Origin: Ignavibacteriales bacterium
GTDB taxonomy: Bacteria > Bacteroidota > Ignavibacteria > T3Sed10-11
Assembly (NCBI GenBank): GCA_003567775.1
Contig: PWYR01000096.1
Coordinates: forward strand, 1-44,636
DNA: 44,636 bases
Reading direction: 5' to 3'
Of the stretch, positions 20,247 to 28,612 are shown piece by piece; position 1 is the first letter of the stretch, and each line of letters starts with the position of its first letter. Under the pieces are notes generated by a model. The model had not been told where the DNA came from. It did not search any database and was given only the letters and a program-made list of their open reading frames with translations. A program made the position numbers and the translations under genes.

Positions 20247-20251
20247 TTCGT

Positions 20252-22351
20252 TTGGCTAAGGGAAAAGTATACGAACCCGCGCATGTCCGGAATGTTGCAC
20301 TGATCGGACATGGCGGGTCTGGAAAAACCAGCTTTGCCGAAGCAGCTCTATATACTTCGGGAGCAACCAACCGATTAGGTAAAATTGAAGACGGCTCAAC
20401 TCTCTCCGATTATCACCCAGACGAAATTGAACGACAGATATCGATAAATACATCGATGTTGTATACCGATTGGAGCAATATAAAAATGAATATACTCGAT
20501 ACTCCGGGGTACCCGGATTTCATCGGCGAAGTGAAATCGGGTTTAAGTGTTGCGGATAACGCTTTGTTGTTTTTGAAAGCAGCCGAAGGTATCGAAGTCG
20601 GGACCGAGATCGATTGGCAGTTTACGGACGAGTATCATACGCCGGCGGCGATAATTATAAATAAAGTAGATAACGAACACGCAAAGGTCGATGATATATT
20701 TCAAGCGGCCCGGGATCGGTTCAGCGTAGATGTAACACGGATGCAGTTCCCGGTAAGCGAAGGGCATACATTCGACTCTGTCGTCGATTTGCTGAAAATG
20801 AAGCTGTTAAAATATACTAAAGACGGCGACGGAAAACCGGCGGAACAGGATATTCCCGGGGAATTACAGGAAAAGGCGAACAAACTTCGCACGGAACTCA
20901 TAGAAAAAATTGCCGAGAGCGATGAAGCATTGCTCGATAAGTTTTTGGATGCGGGAGATCTCAGTGAAGAGGAATTCTTTGCAGGATTGAAGAAGGCGTA
21001 TATCAACCGTAAAATATTTCCGGTGTTTTATGCATCCTCGGTGCATAACGTCGGTGTTTCAGCAGTGCTTGACTTTTTGACGAATGTTGCACCTTCACCG
21101 GTCGATCGTGGGCCGTTGAAAGTGATTCATAACGATAAAAATGAAGAAATAGATCTGCCTCCCGTTGCCTCTAAGGAACCGATCCTATTCATATTTAAGA
21201 CGATATCCGAAGCTCACGTCGGCGAGTTATCTTTCTTCCGGCTATATTCCGGCACAATTCATTCGGGTATAGACCTTGTTAACCAGTCGAACGGAACCTC
21301 GGAACGAATAAGCCAGATTTATATAATGAACGGGAAAAACCGATCAGAGGTAAGTGAATTAAAAGCGGGAGATATTGCCGCCGTAGTAAAGCTAAAAAAT
21401 ACGCATACGAACGATACCCTTGCTCCTAAAAACATGCCGGTCAGTGTCAAGAAAATTAAATTTCCCGAACCGATCATTAGCGTTGCGCTTCAACCGAGAA
21501 ATAAAGGTGAAGAAGAAAAAATTGGATCGGGATTGCAGACGCTGCATGCAGAAGATCCGACATTTGTCGTTAACTTCGATCCGGAATTATCACAAACAAC
21601 GATCAACGGACAGGGTGAACTTCACCTTGATATTATTGTAAAGCGCTTGAAAGAACGATTCGGGGTTGAAGTAGACCTTGAAAAGCCCCGTATTCCTTTC
21701 CGGGAGACTATTAAGAAACAATCTCGTGTTCAAGGAAAATACAAGAAGCAATCAGGAGGTCGCGGTCAATACGGAGACGTTTGGTTGCAGCTTGATCCGA
21801 TGCCGCGCGGCGGTGATTTTGAATTTGTCGATGCCATCGTCGGCGGTGTTGTGCCGGGTAAATACGTGCCCGCAGTGGAGAAAGGGGTGCGTGAAACAAT
21901 GAGGCAGGGGGTGCTTGCCGGTTATCCGGTGGTCGACGTCAAAGCAACGCTCGATGACGGCTCCCACCACCCGGTAGATTCATCGGAAATGGCTTTTAAG
22001 GTAGCCGCCTCTATGGCGTTTAAAAAAGCATTTCTGGGAGCAAATCCCGTACTTCTCGAACCGATCTATAATGTCGAGGTGCGTGTCTCCGAGGAATTTA
22101 TGGGCGATGTAATGGGAGATATCTCCAGCCGACGCGGTAAGATTCAGGGTATGGATTCGGAAGGTTCGTTCCAGATTGTACGGGCGAAGGTACCGCTTGC
22201 CGAACTGCATAAATATTCTACGGCATTACGGTCGATGACAGGCGGGCGCGGAATCCATAAGCAAAGCTTCTCCCATTATGAAGAAGTACCGTACGAGTTT
22301 GCGGAAAAAATAATCGAAGAAGCGAAAAAAGAAAAGGAAGAGGAAGTTTAA
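20252..22351 (+). CDS. Elongation factor G-like GTPase (EF-G2 type)
   Basis: The 699-residue translational GTPase has the full EF-G domain order. It is not the canonical translocase type. The P-loop reads GHGGSGKTS (residues 19-27) instead of AHIDAGKTT. The switch I region lacks the RGITI motif. The DTPGH of G3 is DTPGY, so the catalytic His is Tyr at residue 87. NKVD at 137-140 is intact. These features match the EF-G2/FusA2 group; mycobacterial EF-G2 is reported to lack ribosome-stimulated GTPase activity. A separate canonical fusA should exist elsewhere. It starts with TTG and a strong Shine-Dalgarno sequence. Confidence 0.9.
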   Translation: MAKGKVYEPAHVRNVALIGHGGSGKTSFAEAALYTSGATNRLGKIEDGSTLSDYHPDEIERQISINTSMLYTDWSNIKMNILDTPGYPDFIGEVKSGLSVADNALLFLKAAEGIEVGTEIDWQFTDEYHTPAAIIINKVDNEHAKVDDIFQAARDRFSVDVTRMQFPVSEGHTFDSVVDLLKMKLLKYTKDGDGKPAEQDIPGELQEKANKLRTELIEKIAESDEALLDKFLDAGDLSEEEFFAGLKKAYINRKIFPVFYASSVHNVGVSAVLDFLTNVAPSPVDRGPLKVIHNDKNEEIDLPPVASKEPILFIFKTISEAHVGELSFFRLYSGTIHSGIDLVNQSNGTSERISQIYIMNGKNRSEVSELKAGDIAAVVKLKNTHTNDTLAPKNMPVSVKKIKFPEPIISVALQPRNKGEEEKIGSGLQTLHAEDPTFVVNFDPELSQTTINGQGELHLDIIVKRLKERFGVEVDLEKPRIPFRETIKKQSRVQGKYKKQSGGRGQYGDVWLQLDPMPRGGDFEFVDAIVGGVVPGKYVPAVEKGVRETMRQGVLAGYPVVDVKATLDDGSHHPVDSSEMAFKVAASMAFKKAFLGANPVLLEPIYNVEVRVSEEFMGDVMGDISSRRGKIQGMDSEGSFQIVRAKVPLAELHKYSTALRSMTGGRGIHKQSFSHYEEVPYEFAEKIIEEAKKEKEEEV

Positions 22352-22357
22352 ATCCAG

Positions 22358-22385
22358 TGGACAATAGACAATTGACAGTTGGCAA
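22358..22385. repeat. Short degenerate GACAAT-type intergenic repeat
   Basis: The gap after the EF-G2 gene contains GTGGACAATAGACAATTGAC followed by AGTTGGCAAT: three near-copies of (G)ACAAT(T/A)G in tandem. The string ATAGACAAT recurs in the gap at 36682-36799. No coding potential or promoter is apparent in it. Confidence 0.4.
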
Positions 22386-22427
22386 TGCGTAGATAGAAGT
22401 TAACTGTTTCCGGGGGATGAGGTTACA

Positions 22428-22937
22428 ATGGAACGACTCTGGTCGCCCTGGCGGTCAAAATATATCGAGAGCTTTAACGAAAAAAAAGACGAATCCGATG
22501 ATTACTGTCTTTTTTGCGATGCGCTTAACACGCCGGAAAAAGACGATGAACGGTATGTGCTGTACCGGGGGCAATCGTGTTATGTTATTATGAATCTGTA
22601 CCCATACAATAGCGGGCATCTGATGATAGTTCCTTACCGTCATTTGAGCGCGCTCACCGAAATGAGCGATGAAGAATACCTGGAGATAATGCAACTCTTG
22701 AAACGATGCACCGAAGCGCTTGACCGGACAATGAGTCCGCACGGATTCAATGTCGGCGCAAATATCGGGCGGGTGAGCGGAGCGGGAATAGATCATCATA
22801 TACATTTTCATATTGTTCCCCGTTGGAACGGGGACACAAACTTTTTGCCGGTACTCGGCGATACCAAAGTTATTTCGGAAGAAATGCCGAAAACCTACCG
22901 AAAACTCAAGAAACACCTCATAGACTCGACTGCTTGA
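22428..22937 (+). CDS. HIT family hydrolase (FHIT/AP4A-like branch)
   Basis: The 169-residue protein starts with MERLWSPWRSKYI, typical of the FHIT-like bacterial branch. It has a possible zinc motif CLFC, the NLYPYNSGHLMIVPYRH segment and the histidine triad DHHIHFHIVPRWNGDTNFLP. HIT proteins hydrolyse or transfer nucleoside phosphates, in this branch often diadenosine polyphosphates. The length is normal, and the ATG start is directly preceded by GGGGGATGAGG. No functional link to the flanking genes is clear. Confidence 0.92.
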   Translation: MERLWSPWRSKYIESFNEKKDESDDYCLFCDALNTPEKDDERYVLYRGQSCYVIMNLYPYNSGHLMIVPYRHLSALTEMSDEEYLEIMQLLKRCTEALDRTMSPHGFNVGANIGRVSGAGIDHHIHFHIVPRWNGDTNFLPVLGDTKVISEEMPKTYRKLKKHLIDSTA

Positions 22938-23009
22938 AGTTTACTCGTTAAACCAAAAGTCCTGTACGGGTGTCTAATTCACAAATAAAGATGTGTTCCG
23001 GGATTAATT

Positions 23010-23570
23010 GTGGTATCTGATCACGAAGATAATGAATTAATAGACCGTTTTCTGGATGGAGATGAGCAGGCATTCAATTTGCTTGTCCGGAAACATCAGG
23101 ATTTTGTGTATAATATTACCCGGAAGATAACCGGAAATCATGAAGATGCAATAGAAACAGCACAGCGGGTTTTTGTGAAAATGTATGACCGGCTTGCGTC
23201 ATTTACAAAAGCATCGGCATTTTCAACATGGTTGTACAGGGTTGCAACGAATGAATCGTTAAATGTAATCCGATCGAGGCGTTTTAAAAAATGGTTCAGC
23301 TTCGATGATGCGGAAAAAGAACTCCGCGATACTGCAATAAACCCGTTTGAAGCATTGGTGGAAGAGGAAAAAAAAGAACAACTCGATCGTGTGGTCCGGA
23401 CGTTACCAGACCGGCAGCAAACGGTGTTCATGTTGCGTATGAGTGAAGGATTGTCATACGAGGAAATTGCCGATGTCCTCGGTGTCAGTCAAGGCAGTTT
23501 AAAGGCATCATTTTTTCATGCAGTCAATAAAGTAACAAAAGCACTTGGGAAAATATATGAAAAATCATAA
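23010..23570 (+). CDS. RNA polymerase sigma factor, ECF subfamily
   Basis: The GTG-started 186-residue factor has region 2 (FNLLVRKHQDFVYNITRKITGNHEDA, FSTWLYRVATNESLNVIRSR) and region 4 (LPDRQQTVFMLRMSEGLSYEEIADVLGV, GSLKASFFHAVNKV). The usual region-4 motif VKSRL is GSLKASFFHA, a frequent variant in Bacteroidota ECF factors. It overlaps the next gene, a zinc-finger anti-sigma factor, by 14 bases. It is the first gene of a three-gene sigma/anti-sigma/Spy-like unit distinct from the cluster at 4484. Confidence 0.92.
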   Translation: MVSDHEDNELIDRFLDGDEQAFNLLVRKHQDFVYNITRKITGNHEDAIETAQRVFVKMYDRLASFTKASAFSTWLYRVATNESLNVIRSRRFKKWFSFDDAEKELRDTAINPFEALVEEEKKEQLDRVVRTLPDRQQTVFMLRMSEGLSYEEIADVLGVSQGSLKASFFHAVNKVTKALGKIYEKS

Positions 23571-24147
23571 GGATTGTGAAATAATCCGCCGGAGGATTGA
23601 AGAAGGTATTATAGGAACTGCTGCGATCGACCGTTCGGAACTAAACGACCACATGCAATCGTGCAGCGACTGCCGGACATATGCGGCGCAATTAGAGACG
23701 CTCTCTGCAATTTCAAATGTTCGCTATACGCTGCCTGCACATGAACGCGGAAGCTTTTCAGCAAAAGTGCGCACCCGAATTGAAGATCAAAAAACCTCAC
23801 GACGGAAACCCGCTTTTATAGCACAACCGGCATTTCAGATAGTCGTATTGATTATGATTATTGTATCGGTTGCATTATATCTTATCAATACCGAACCGGC
23901 CCCGGTGTTTGTTGTTGAATGGGACAATATTGAATATTTAAATGAATATACCTTTTATTATGATGATATGATTATTCCCGATAACGGGATAATCATTGAT
24001 TTGTATGCGGAAACTTTGTTCGGCGAGGATTTCTATCACGATGATTTCCGGGACGCCGGTTATTTCGACGATGAATATTATTATACTATAGATCTATTGT
24101 CACCCGAAGAAATTGAAGATATCATCCAACGAATGGAAGGGGCTTAA
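23557..24147 (+). CDS. Zinc-finger anti-sigma factor with acidic ectodomain
   Basis: The ATG at 23557 (MKNHKDCEII) is preferred over the TTG four codons upstream. Residues 1-45 hold the anti-sigma zinc-finger core with HMQSCSDC (H32, C36, C39). One membrane segment lies near residues 93-110. The ectodomain of about 85 residues is packed with Asp, Glu, Tyr and Phe (for example EDFYHDDFRDAGYFDDEYYY) and has no family I recognise. The 14-base overlap with the sigma gene supports the partner assignment. The acidic surface could bind metal ions or the basic Spy-like protein encoded next; that is inference. Confidence 0.82.
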   Translation: MKNHKDCEIIRRRIEEGIIGTAAIDRSELNDHMQSCSDCRTYAAQLETLSAISNVRYTLPAHERGSFSAKVRTRIEDQKTSRRKPAFIAQPAFQIVVLIMIIVSVALYLINTEPAPVFVVEWDNIEYLNEYTFYYDDMIIPDNGIIIDLYAETLFGEDFYHDDFRDAGYFDDEYYYTIDLLSPEEIEDIIQRMEGA

Positions 24148-24151
24148 AAGC

Positions 24152-24628
24152 ATGGTGCGTTTAACGTCATTATTGATATTTCTTTTGTTGTTTGTCCAGG
24201 CGGATGTTTTCACACAGCAGCGTCATCAGCGCATGCAGGAGGGCCGCGATCGTATCGAAACCTTGCGGCAGGTGAAAATGATCGAAGCGTTGAACCTCGA
24301 TGAGGAAACCGCTGCCCGGCTATCCGTATTTTACAAGCGGCATCAGGATAAAATACGGGATTTACATCAGGAAATAGAAAATCTGATCGACGAACTTGAA
24401 TCGGCGATCGATGAGGATAAACCGGACAATGTGCTGCGGCAAATTCGATCCGGCATTAACGAAAAACGAAATACTATACATGAGAACAGAGTCAATTTGT
24501 ACCTGGAGATCGAAGACATACTTACGCCGCGTCAGGTTGCGAAACTTATTGTGTTCGAGAGGAACTTTAATCGGGACTTGCGTCAAATTATGCGTGAAGT
24601 GCAGCGTGACCGGCGGCGCGGCAGGTGA
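24152..24628 (+). CDS. Spy/CpxP-like periplasmic protein
   Basis: The ATG at 24152 is chosen over the track start because it gives a clean signal peptide (MVRLTSLLIFLLLFVQADVF). The mature protein is all-helical and charged, with an LTPRQVAKL motif of the LTxxQ type seen in Spy/CpxP/CnrX proteins. It ends in a strongly basic tail (RDRRRGR). These proteins are periplasmic chaperones or metal/stress sensors. Its position directly after an ECF sigma/anti-sigma pair recalls CnrYXH-type signalling. The family call is by pattern and moderately sure. Confidence 0.7.
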   Translation: MVRLTSLLIFLLLFVQADVFTQQRHQRMQEGRDRIETLRQVKMIEALNLDEETAARLSVFYKRHQDKIRDLHQEIENLIDELESAIDEDKPDNVLRQIRSGINEKRNTIHENRVNLYLEIEDILTPRQVAKLIVFERNFNRDLRQIMREVQRDRRRGR

Positions 24629-24660
24629 ACCGATCCGGTTATTAATCTGTTTTCCATTAC

Positions 24661-25836
24661 ATGAATCGCTCCAACATCTATCTTGATTACAGCGCAACGA
24701 CGCCTGTCGATCCGGCGGTGCTCCTGGCTATGCAGCCGTATTTTACCGATGTATTCGGAAATGCCTCGTCCGTACACGCACACGGTCGAAAGGCAAAAGC
24801 TGCACTCGAACGCAGCAGGGAGATCGTTGCCGCCGAACTCGGTATATATCCCGGTGAATTACTTTATACCTCCGGCGGTACTGAATCCAATAACACCGCG
24901 TTGATCGGCGCCGCGCTTGCATTACGGAAGCACGGCAAATCCCATATCGTTACTTCAAAAGCCGAACATCAAGCTGTCCTTGAAACATGCGAGTTTTTAG
25001 AGTCAATCGGGTTCACCGTTACGTATCCGGACGTCAACCGGTACGGCGCCGTAGAACCGGAGCATCTTACCGGTGTCTTGCGCGATGATACCGGGTTGGT
25101 TTCTTTGATGCATGCCAACAACGAGCTTGGTACGTTGAATGATATCCGGACGCTCGGTGATATCTGCCGTGATCAGGGAATACTGTTTCATTCCGATATA
25201 GTGCAATCATTTGCAAAGATGCCGATCGATTTGAGCGAACTACCGGTTGATCTTGCTTCTATATCGGCGCATAAAATTTACGGGCCGAAAGGAATCGGAG
25301 CATTATATATTCGAAAAGGAGTAGAAATTGAGCGGTTCCAGCATGGTGGTGGTCAGGAACGCGGACGAAGGGGAGGAACGGAAAACGTTCCGCTTTCGGT
25401 TGGATTTGCAAAAGCAGTCGAATGTATGCAACAAATACGTGAAGAAGAACGCGAACGTCTTCGTTCGATGCGGACACAACTTCTCAACGGTCTGACTGAA
25501 AAGATTGAAGGTTTGCACGTTAACACCGATATTAGCAACTCGGTTGATCATATCCTGAATGTATCCTTCGATGCAGCGAAAATATTGATCGATGGAGAAG
25601 CTCTTCTGATGAGTCTCGATACTGCAGGATTATCCGTATCGAACGGCTCTGCCTGTACTTCCGGCTCGCTTGAACCGTCGCATGTCCAGCTCGCAATCGG
25701 TCACGATGCACCGACCGCAAAGTCGGCAATTCGTTTTTCGCTCGGGAAATACACGACGGGGGGTGATATCCGGCATGCCGTCGATATAGTTGCCGGTGTT
25801 ATACAGAAAATCGGTCGACCTGCAGAAACTGTTTGA
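24661..25836 (+). CDS. Cysteine desulfurase (NifS/IscS family)
   Basis: This PLP enzyme frees sulfur from cysteine as a persulfide for Fe-S clusters and tRNA thiolation. Visible motifs are YLDYSATTPVDP at the start, TSGGTESNN, HVTSKAEHQAV-like KAEHQAVLE, the PLP lysine in SAHKIYGPKG and the active-site loop SNGSACTSGS containing the persulfide Cys. The 391-residue length is normal. No iscU/nifU is adjacent in this window. The end overlaps the longest tsaD ORF, but the true tsaD start lies after the stop. Confidence 0.94.
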   Translation: MNRSNIYLDYSATTPVDPAVLLAMQPYFTDVFGNASSVHAHGRKAKAALERSREIVAAELGIYPGELLYTSGGTESNNTALIGAALALRKHGKSHIVTSKAEHQAVLETCEFLESIGFTVTYPDVNRYGAVEPEHLTGVLRDDTGLVSLMHANNELGTLNDIRTLGDICRDQGILFHSDIVQSFAKMPIDLSELPVDLASISAHKIYGPKGIGALYIRKGVEIERFQHGGGQERGRRGGTENVPLSVGFAKAVECMQQIREEERERLRSMRTQLLNGLTEKIEGLHVNTDISNSVDHILNVSFDAAKILIDGEALLMSLDTAGLSVSNGSACTSGSLEPSHVQLAIGHDAPTAKSAIRFSLGKYTTGGDIRHAVDIVAGVIQKIGRPAETV

Positions 25837-25870
25837 AGATAACCTTCCGTTTCAGTATCTTACTATCTTA

Positions 25871-26905
25871 ATGCATCACAATATCAATATAATACTGGGA
25901 ATAGAAACATCGTGCGATGAAACCTCCGTTGCGGTGCTCAATAACGGTACGGTATGCTCGAATATAATCTCCTCGCAGGTTGTTCATAAAGAATACGGCG
26001 GAGTCGTTCCCGAACTTGCATCGCGTGCACACTTAAAAATGATCGTACCGATAATGAACGCCGCTCTTGCTCAAGCGGGTTTCTCCCTTGAGGATATAGA
26101 TGCTGTCGCGGCAGTGTACGGTCCGGGGCTTGTGGGAGCATTGCTGGTCGGGCTGAACTTCGGGAAATCGCTTGCATGGTCCCGGCGAATACCGTTTATC
26201 GGAGTGAATCATATGGAAGGGCATGTGTATTCCATATTTCTTGAAGATGAAAAACCTGAGTATCCGTTTATATGTCTAACGGTATCGGGGGGACATACCG
26301 ATCTCCTCTATATAAAGGAACCGTTGACCTACGAACGATTAGGAAGAACTCGAGATGATGCGGCAGGTGAAGCGTTCGATAAAGTCGCAAAAATGCTCGG
26401 CATCGGCTATCCCGGCGGACCGGTGATCGACAAGCTGGCGAAGGACGGAAATCCGTTTGCGATTAACTTCCCCCGGTCGTATGCCCGGGCAGAGCATTAT
26501 GATTTTAGTTTCAGCGGACTGAAAACCGCGGTGTTATATTATTTACGCGATCGGAATTTACTCGCGGGGAACGGCGCGCCCGTTGCAAAGTCTCCCGAAT
26601 TAAATGATATTTGTGCATCGTTTCAACAAGCTGTCGTCGATACACTGGTCGAGAAAACCCGGCGTGCGGTTGCCGATTATGGTGTGAAACACGTGGGAGT
26701 CGTCGGCGGCGTATCCGCTAATTCCCGGTTGCGTGAAGTGTTCCAAAACATGGCTTCGGGGAATAATAGTAACGTATATTTTCCCCGGCTTGAATATTGC
26801 ACGGATAACGCCGCTATGGCTGCGTATGCAGGATGGTTACGATTAATCGACGGTGAAACATCTCCTGCATCGCTTGCAGCGGTTCCGAACCTCAACATAG
26901 CATAG
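25871..26905 (+). CDS. tsaD: tRNA N6-threonylcarbamoyladenosine synthase subunit TsaD
   Basis: TsaD transfers the threonylcarbamoyl group to A37 of ANN-decoding tRNAs. Motifs are ILGIETSCDETSVAV at the N-terminus, the metal-binding HxxxH-type stretch in GVNHMEGHVYS, VSGGHTDLLY, FDKVAKMLGIGYPGGP and VGGVSANSRLR. The track ORF starts 27 codons upstream inside the cysteine desulfurase gene. The ATG at 25871 gives a 344-residue protein of normal length whose first residues match the family. It is essential in most bacteria. Confidence 0.95.
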   Translation: MHHNINIILGIETSCDETSVAVLNNGTVCSNIISSQVVHKEYGGVVPELASRAHLKMIVPIMNAALAQAGFSLEDIDAVAAVYGPGLVGALLVGLNFGKSLAWSRRIPFIGVNHMEGHVYSIFLEDEKPEYPFICLTVSGGHTDLLYIKEPLTYERLGRTRDDAAGEAFDKVAKMLGIGYPGGPVIDKLAKDGNPFAINFPRSYARAEHYDFSFSGLKTAVLYYLRDRNLLAGNGAPVAKSPELNDICASFQQAVVDTLVEKTRRAVADYGVKHVGVVGGVSANSRLREVFQNMASGNNSNVYFPRLEYCTDNAAMAAYAGWLRLIDGETSPASLAAVPNLNIA

Positions 26906-26918
26906 TGTGTTTAGATAG

Positions 26919-27224
26919 ATGGAATTCGAAAAGAAAATTGATTATCATAGAAAAGAGATCGATAAAATCGACAGGCAGCTTATAGAGCTATTCAATCGGC
27001 GCGCCGAGCATGCGATTGCAATCGGAAAAATGAAAAAGGAACGCAGGTTACCTGTCTATGATCCGGAGCGGGAGAATGAAATTTTTCGCAACTTACGCGA
27101 AGCTAACAACGGACCGCTTACACCGGATGCGATACAACGGTTGTTCGAACGAATTATTGACGAATCAAGAAGAATAGAACGTGATTCTGCCGAATCACGC
27201 GAAGAAAAAACAGGGGAAACATAG
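26919..27224 (+). CDS. Chorismate mutase, AroQ type
   Basis: The 101-residue helical protein shows the AroQ pattern: REIDxIDRQLIELFNRRAEHA with the active-site Arg, IGKMKKERRLPVYDPERE, then a third helix with RLFERIIDESRRIE. It converts chorismate to prephenate on the way to Phe and Tyr. It is free-standing, not fused to prephenate dehydratase or DAHP synthase. The stop is directly followed by the mltG start, so the pair is co-transcribed although the functions are unrelated. Confidence 0.88.
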   Translation: MEFEKKIDYHRKEIDKIDRQLIELFNRRAEHAIAIGKMKKERRLPVYDPERENEIFRNLREANNGPLTPDAIQRLFERIIDESRRIERDSAESREEKTGET

Positions 27225-28337
27225 ATGGTAAAGAAGGAATTCATGAGGAACGGAATTCAGAACAAGATTATCCTGATACCGGTTGGGATAATTGCAGTTT
27301 TGTTAATACTTACTTCTATATATTTTTACCGGGCATTTAATTCACCGAACTATCCGGATGGTGAACGTGTCGTTGTAACCATACCGAAAGGTGTAAGTTT
27401 CGACCGCATCGCCGATCTGTTATATGAGAATAATATTATCGAAAACCGGTTCAGATTTTATGTAACCGGTCGTTTGCTCGGATGGGAGGAGAAAATACAA
27501 AGCGGCATGTTTGAAGTCCCGCCCGGTAAATCGAATTATGATCTGTTAAAGGACTTGCGTTACGGGAGATTACGCAAGGTCTTTGAGATAACTATATTCG
27601 AAGGATTTGGAACGCAGCGGATTGGAGGATTACTGCAAAATCGAATGGGGCTCGATTCGACGCGAGTGGTTGAGCTTGTATACGACAGCTCGTTTGCAGC
27701 TCGTTACGGGGTTGACCACGGATCGTTAAAAGGTTATCTGCTGCCGGATCGGTATCGGTTTTTTGGAGATGATAATGAAGAAGACGTTCTCAATAAGATT
27801 GTCGGTGAATTTTGGACATTTTACAACGATTCACTGCAAAGGCGCACCGAAGAACTCGGTTTAACGATCCACGATGTAATTGTTATGGCATCGATCGTTG
27901 AAGGAGAAACATTGCTTGATTCGGAAAAACCGATCGTCGCGGGTCTATACTATAATCGATTACGACGGCGTATGCCCCTGCAAGCCGATGCCACCGTTCA
28001 GTACGCATTAGTCGATGAACCACCGCGCCGGTTGCTCTACCGTGATTATCGTATTCAATCACCCTATAATACATATTTATTCAGAGGGCTGCCTCCCGGT
28101 CCTATTAACAACCCCGGACGGAGGGCAATACTCGCATCGCTATATCCCGCCGATCATAGTTATTTATATATGGTCACCGACGGTACGGGTGGGCATATAT
28201 TTAGCGAAACATATAGCGAGCATATGCGCGCCGTGCGGCAATTCAGACAGATACGGGCTGAACAGGAACGGCTCCGCCGTCTCGAAGAACAAAATCGGGC
28301 ATCGGGTGAAAACGGAAAGCAAATACTGGCTGACTAA
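27225..28337 (+). CDS. mltG: Endolytic murein transglycosylase MltG
   Basis: MltG cleaves nascent peptidoglycan and is thought to end glycan strand growth. The protein has one N-terminal membrane helix (IILIPVGIIAVLLILTSIYFY). A LysM-like region follows (VTIPKGVSFDRIADLLYENNII). The YceG catalytic domain comes last, with MASIVEGET (catalytic Glu), AGLYYNRLRRRMPLQADATVQYAL and SPYNTYLFRGLPPGPINNPG. The 370-residue length is usual. An internal ATG at 27243 could also be used. It begins immediately after the chorismate mutase stop. Confidence 0.94.
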   Translation: MVKKEFMRNGIQNKIILIPVGIIAVLLILTSIYFYRAFNSPNYPDGERVVVTIPKGVSFDRIADLLYENNIIENRFRFYVTGRLLGWEEKIQSGMFEVPPGKSNYDLLKDLRYGRLRKVFEITIFEGFGTQRIGGLLQNRMGLDSTRVVELVYDSSFAARYGVDHGSLKGYLLPDRYRFFGDDNEEDVLNKIVGEFWTFYNDSLQRRTEELGLTIHDVIVMASIVEGETLLDSEKPIVAGLYYNRLRRRMPLQADATVQYALVDEPPRRLLYRDYRIQSPYNTYLFRGLPPGPINNPGRRAILASLYPADHSYLYMVTDGTGGHIFSETYSEHMRAVRQFRQIRAEQERLRRLEEQNRASGENGKQILAD

Positions 28338-28343
28338 AATCGT

Positions 28344-28568
28344 ATGGTGTTACATTATTTATATATTGTTTTCAGTGTTTGGCTCTTTATCGGTTTATCC
28401 CATAATCTTGCCGGTCTACAAATTCAGCAACCGCAGCGGCATGTAACTTCGGGTGAAGCGCGGCTGTGGATCAATGTGGCAAGCGGATTACCGTTCAGAC
28501 GCGAGGGTACTCTTCGCATTGATGCCGGAGTGGTGAATGTAGTGGAATTTTATGGTTTCAGCAGGTAA
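28344..28568 (+). CDS. Small ORF with a signal-peptide-like start, uncertain
   Basis: The 74-residue ORF starts six bases after mltG. Its first 25 residues are hydrophobic (LYIVFSVWLFIGLSHNLAG), like a signal peptide; the rest has no motif I recognise. There is no clear Shine-Dalgarno sequence. It could be a real small secreted protein, the decayed remnant of a longer gene, or chance. Included because it occupies an otherwise empty gap and runs in the operon direction. Confidence 0.3.
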   Translation: MVLHYLYIVFSVWLFIGLSHNLAGLQIQQPQRHVTSGEARLWINVASGLPFRREGTLRIDAGVVNVVEFYGFSR

Positions 28569-28612
28569 CACTGATCGTAAACATTTCATAATAGAAACCG
28601 GGAGATTCTTCA

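Noticed and set aside
25790-25870. N-terminal extension of tsaD in the ORF track
   Set aside because: The 27 extra codons overlap the cysteine desulfurase gene and do not resemble TsaD; the ATG at 25871 gives the normal N-terminus.
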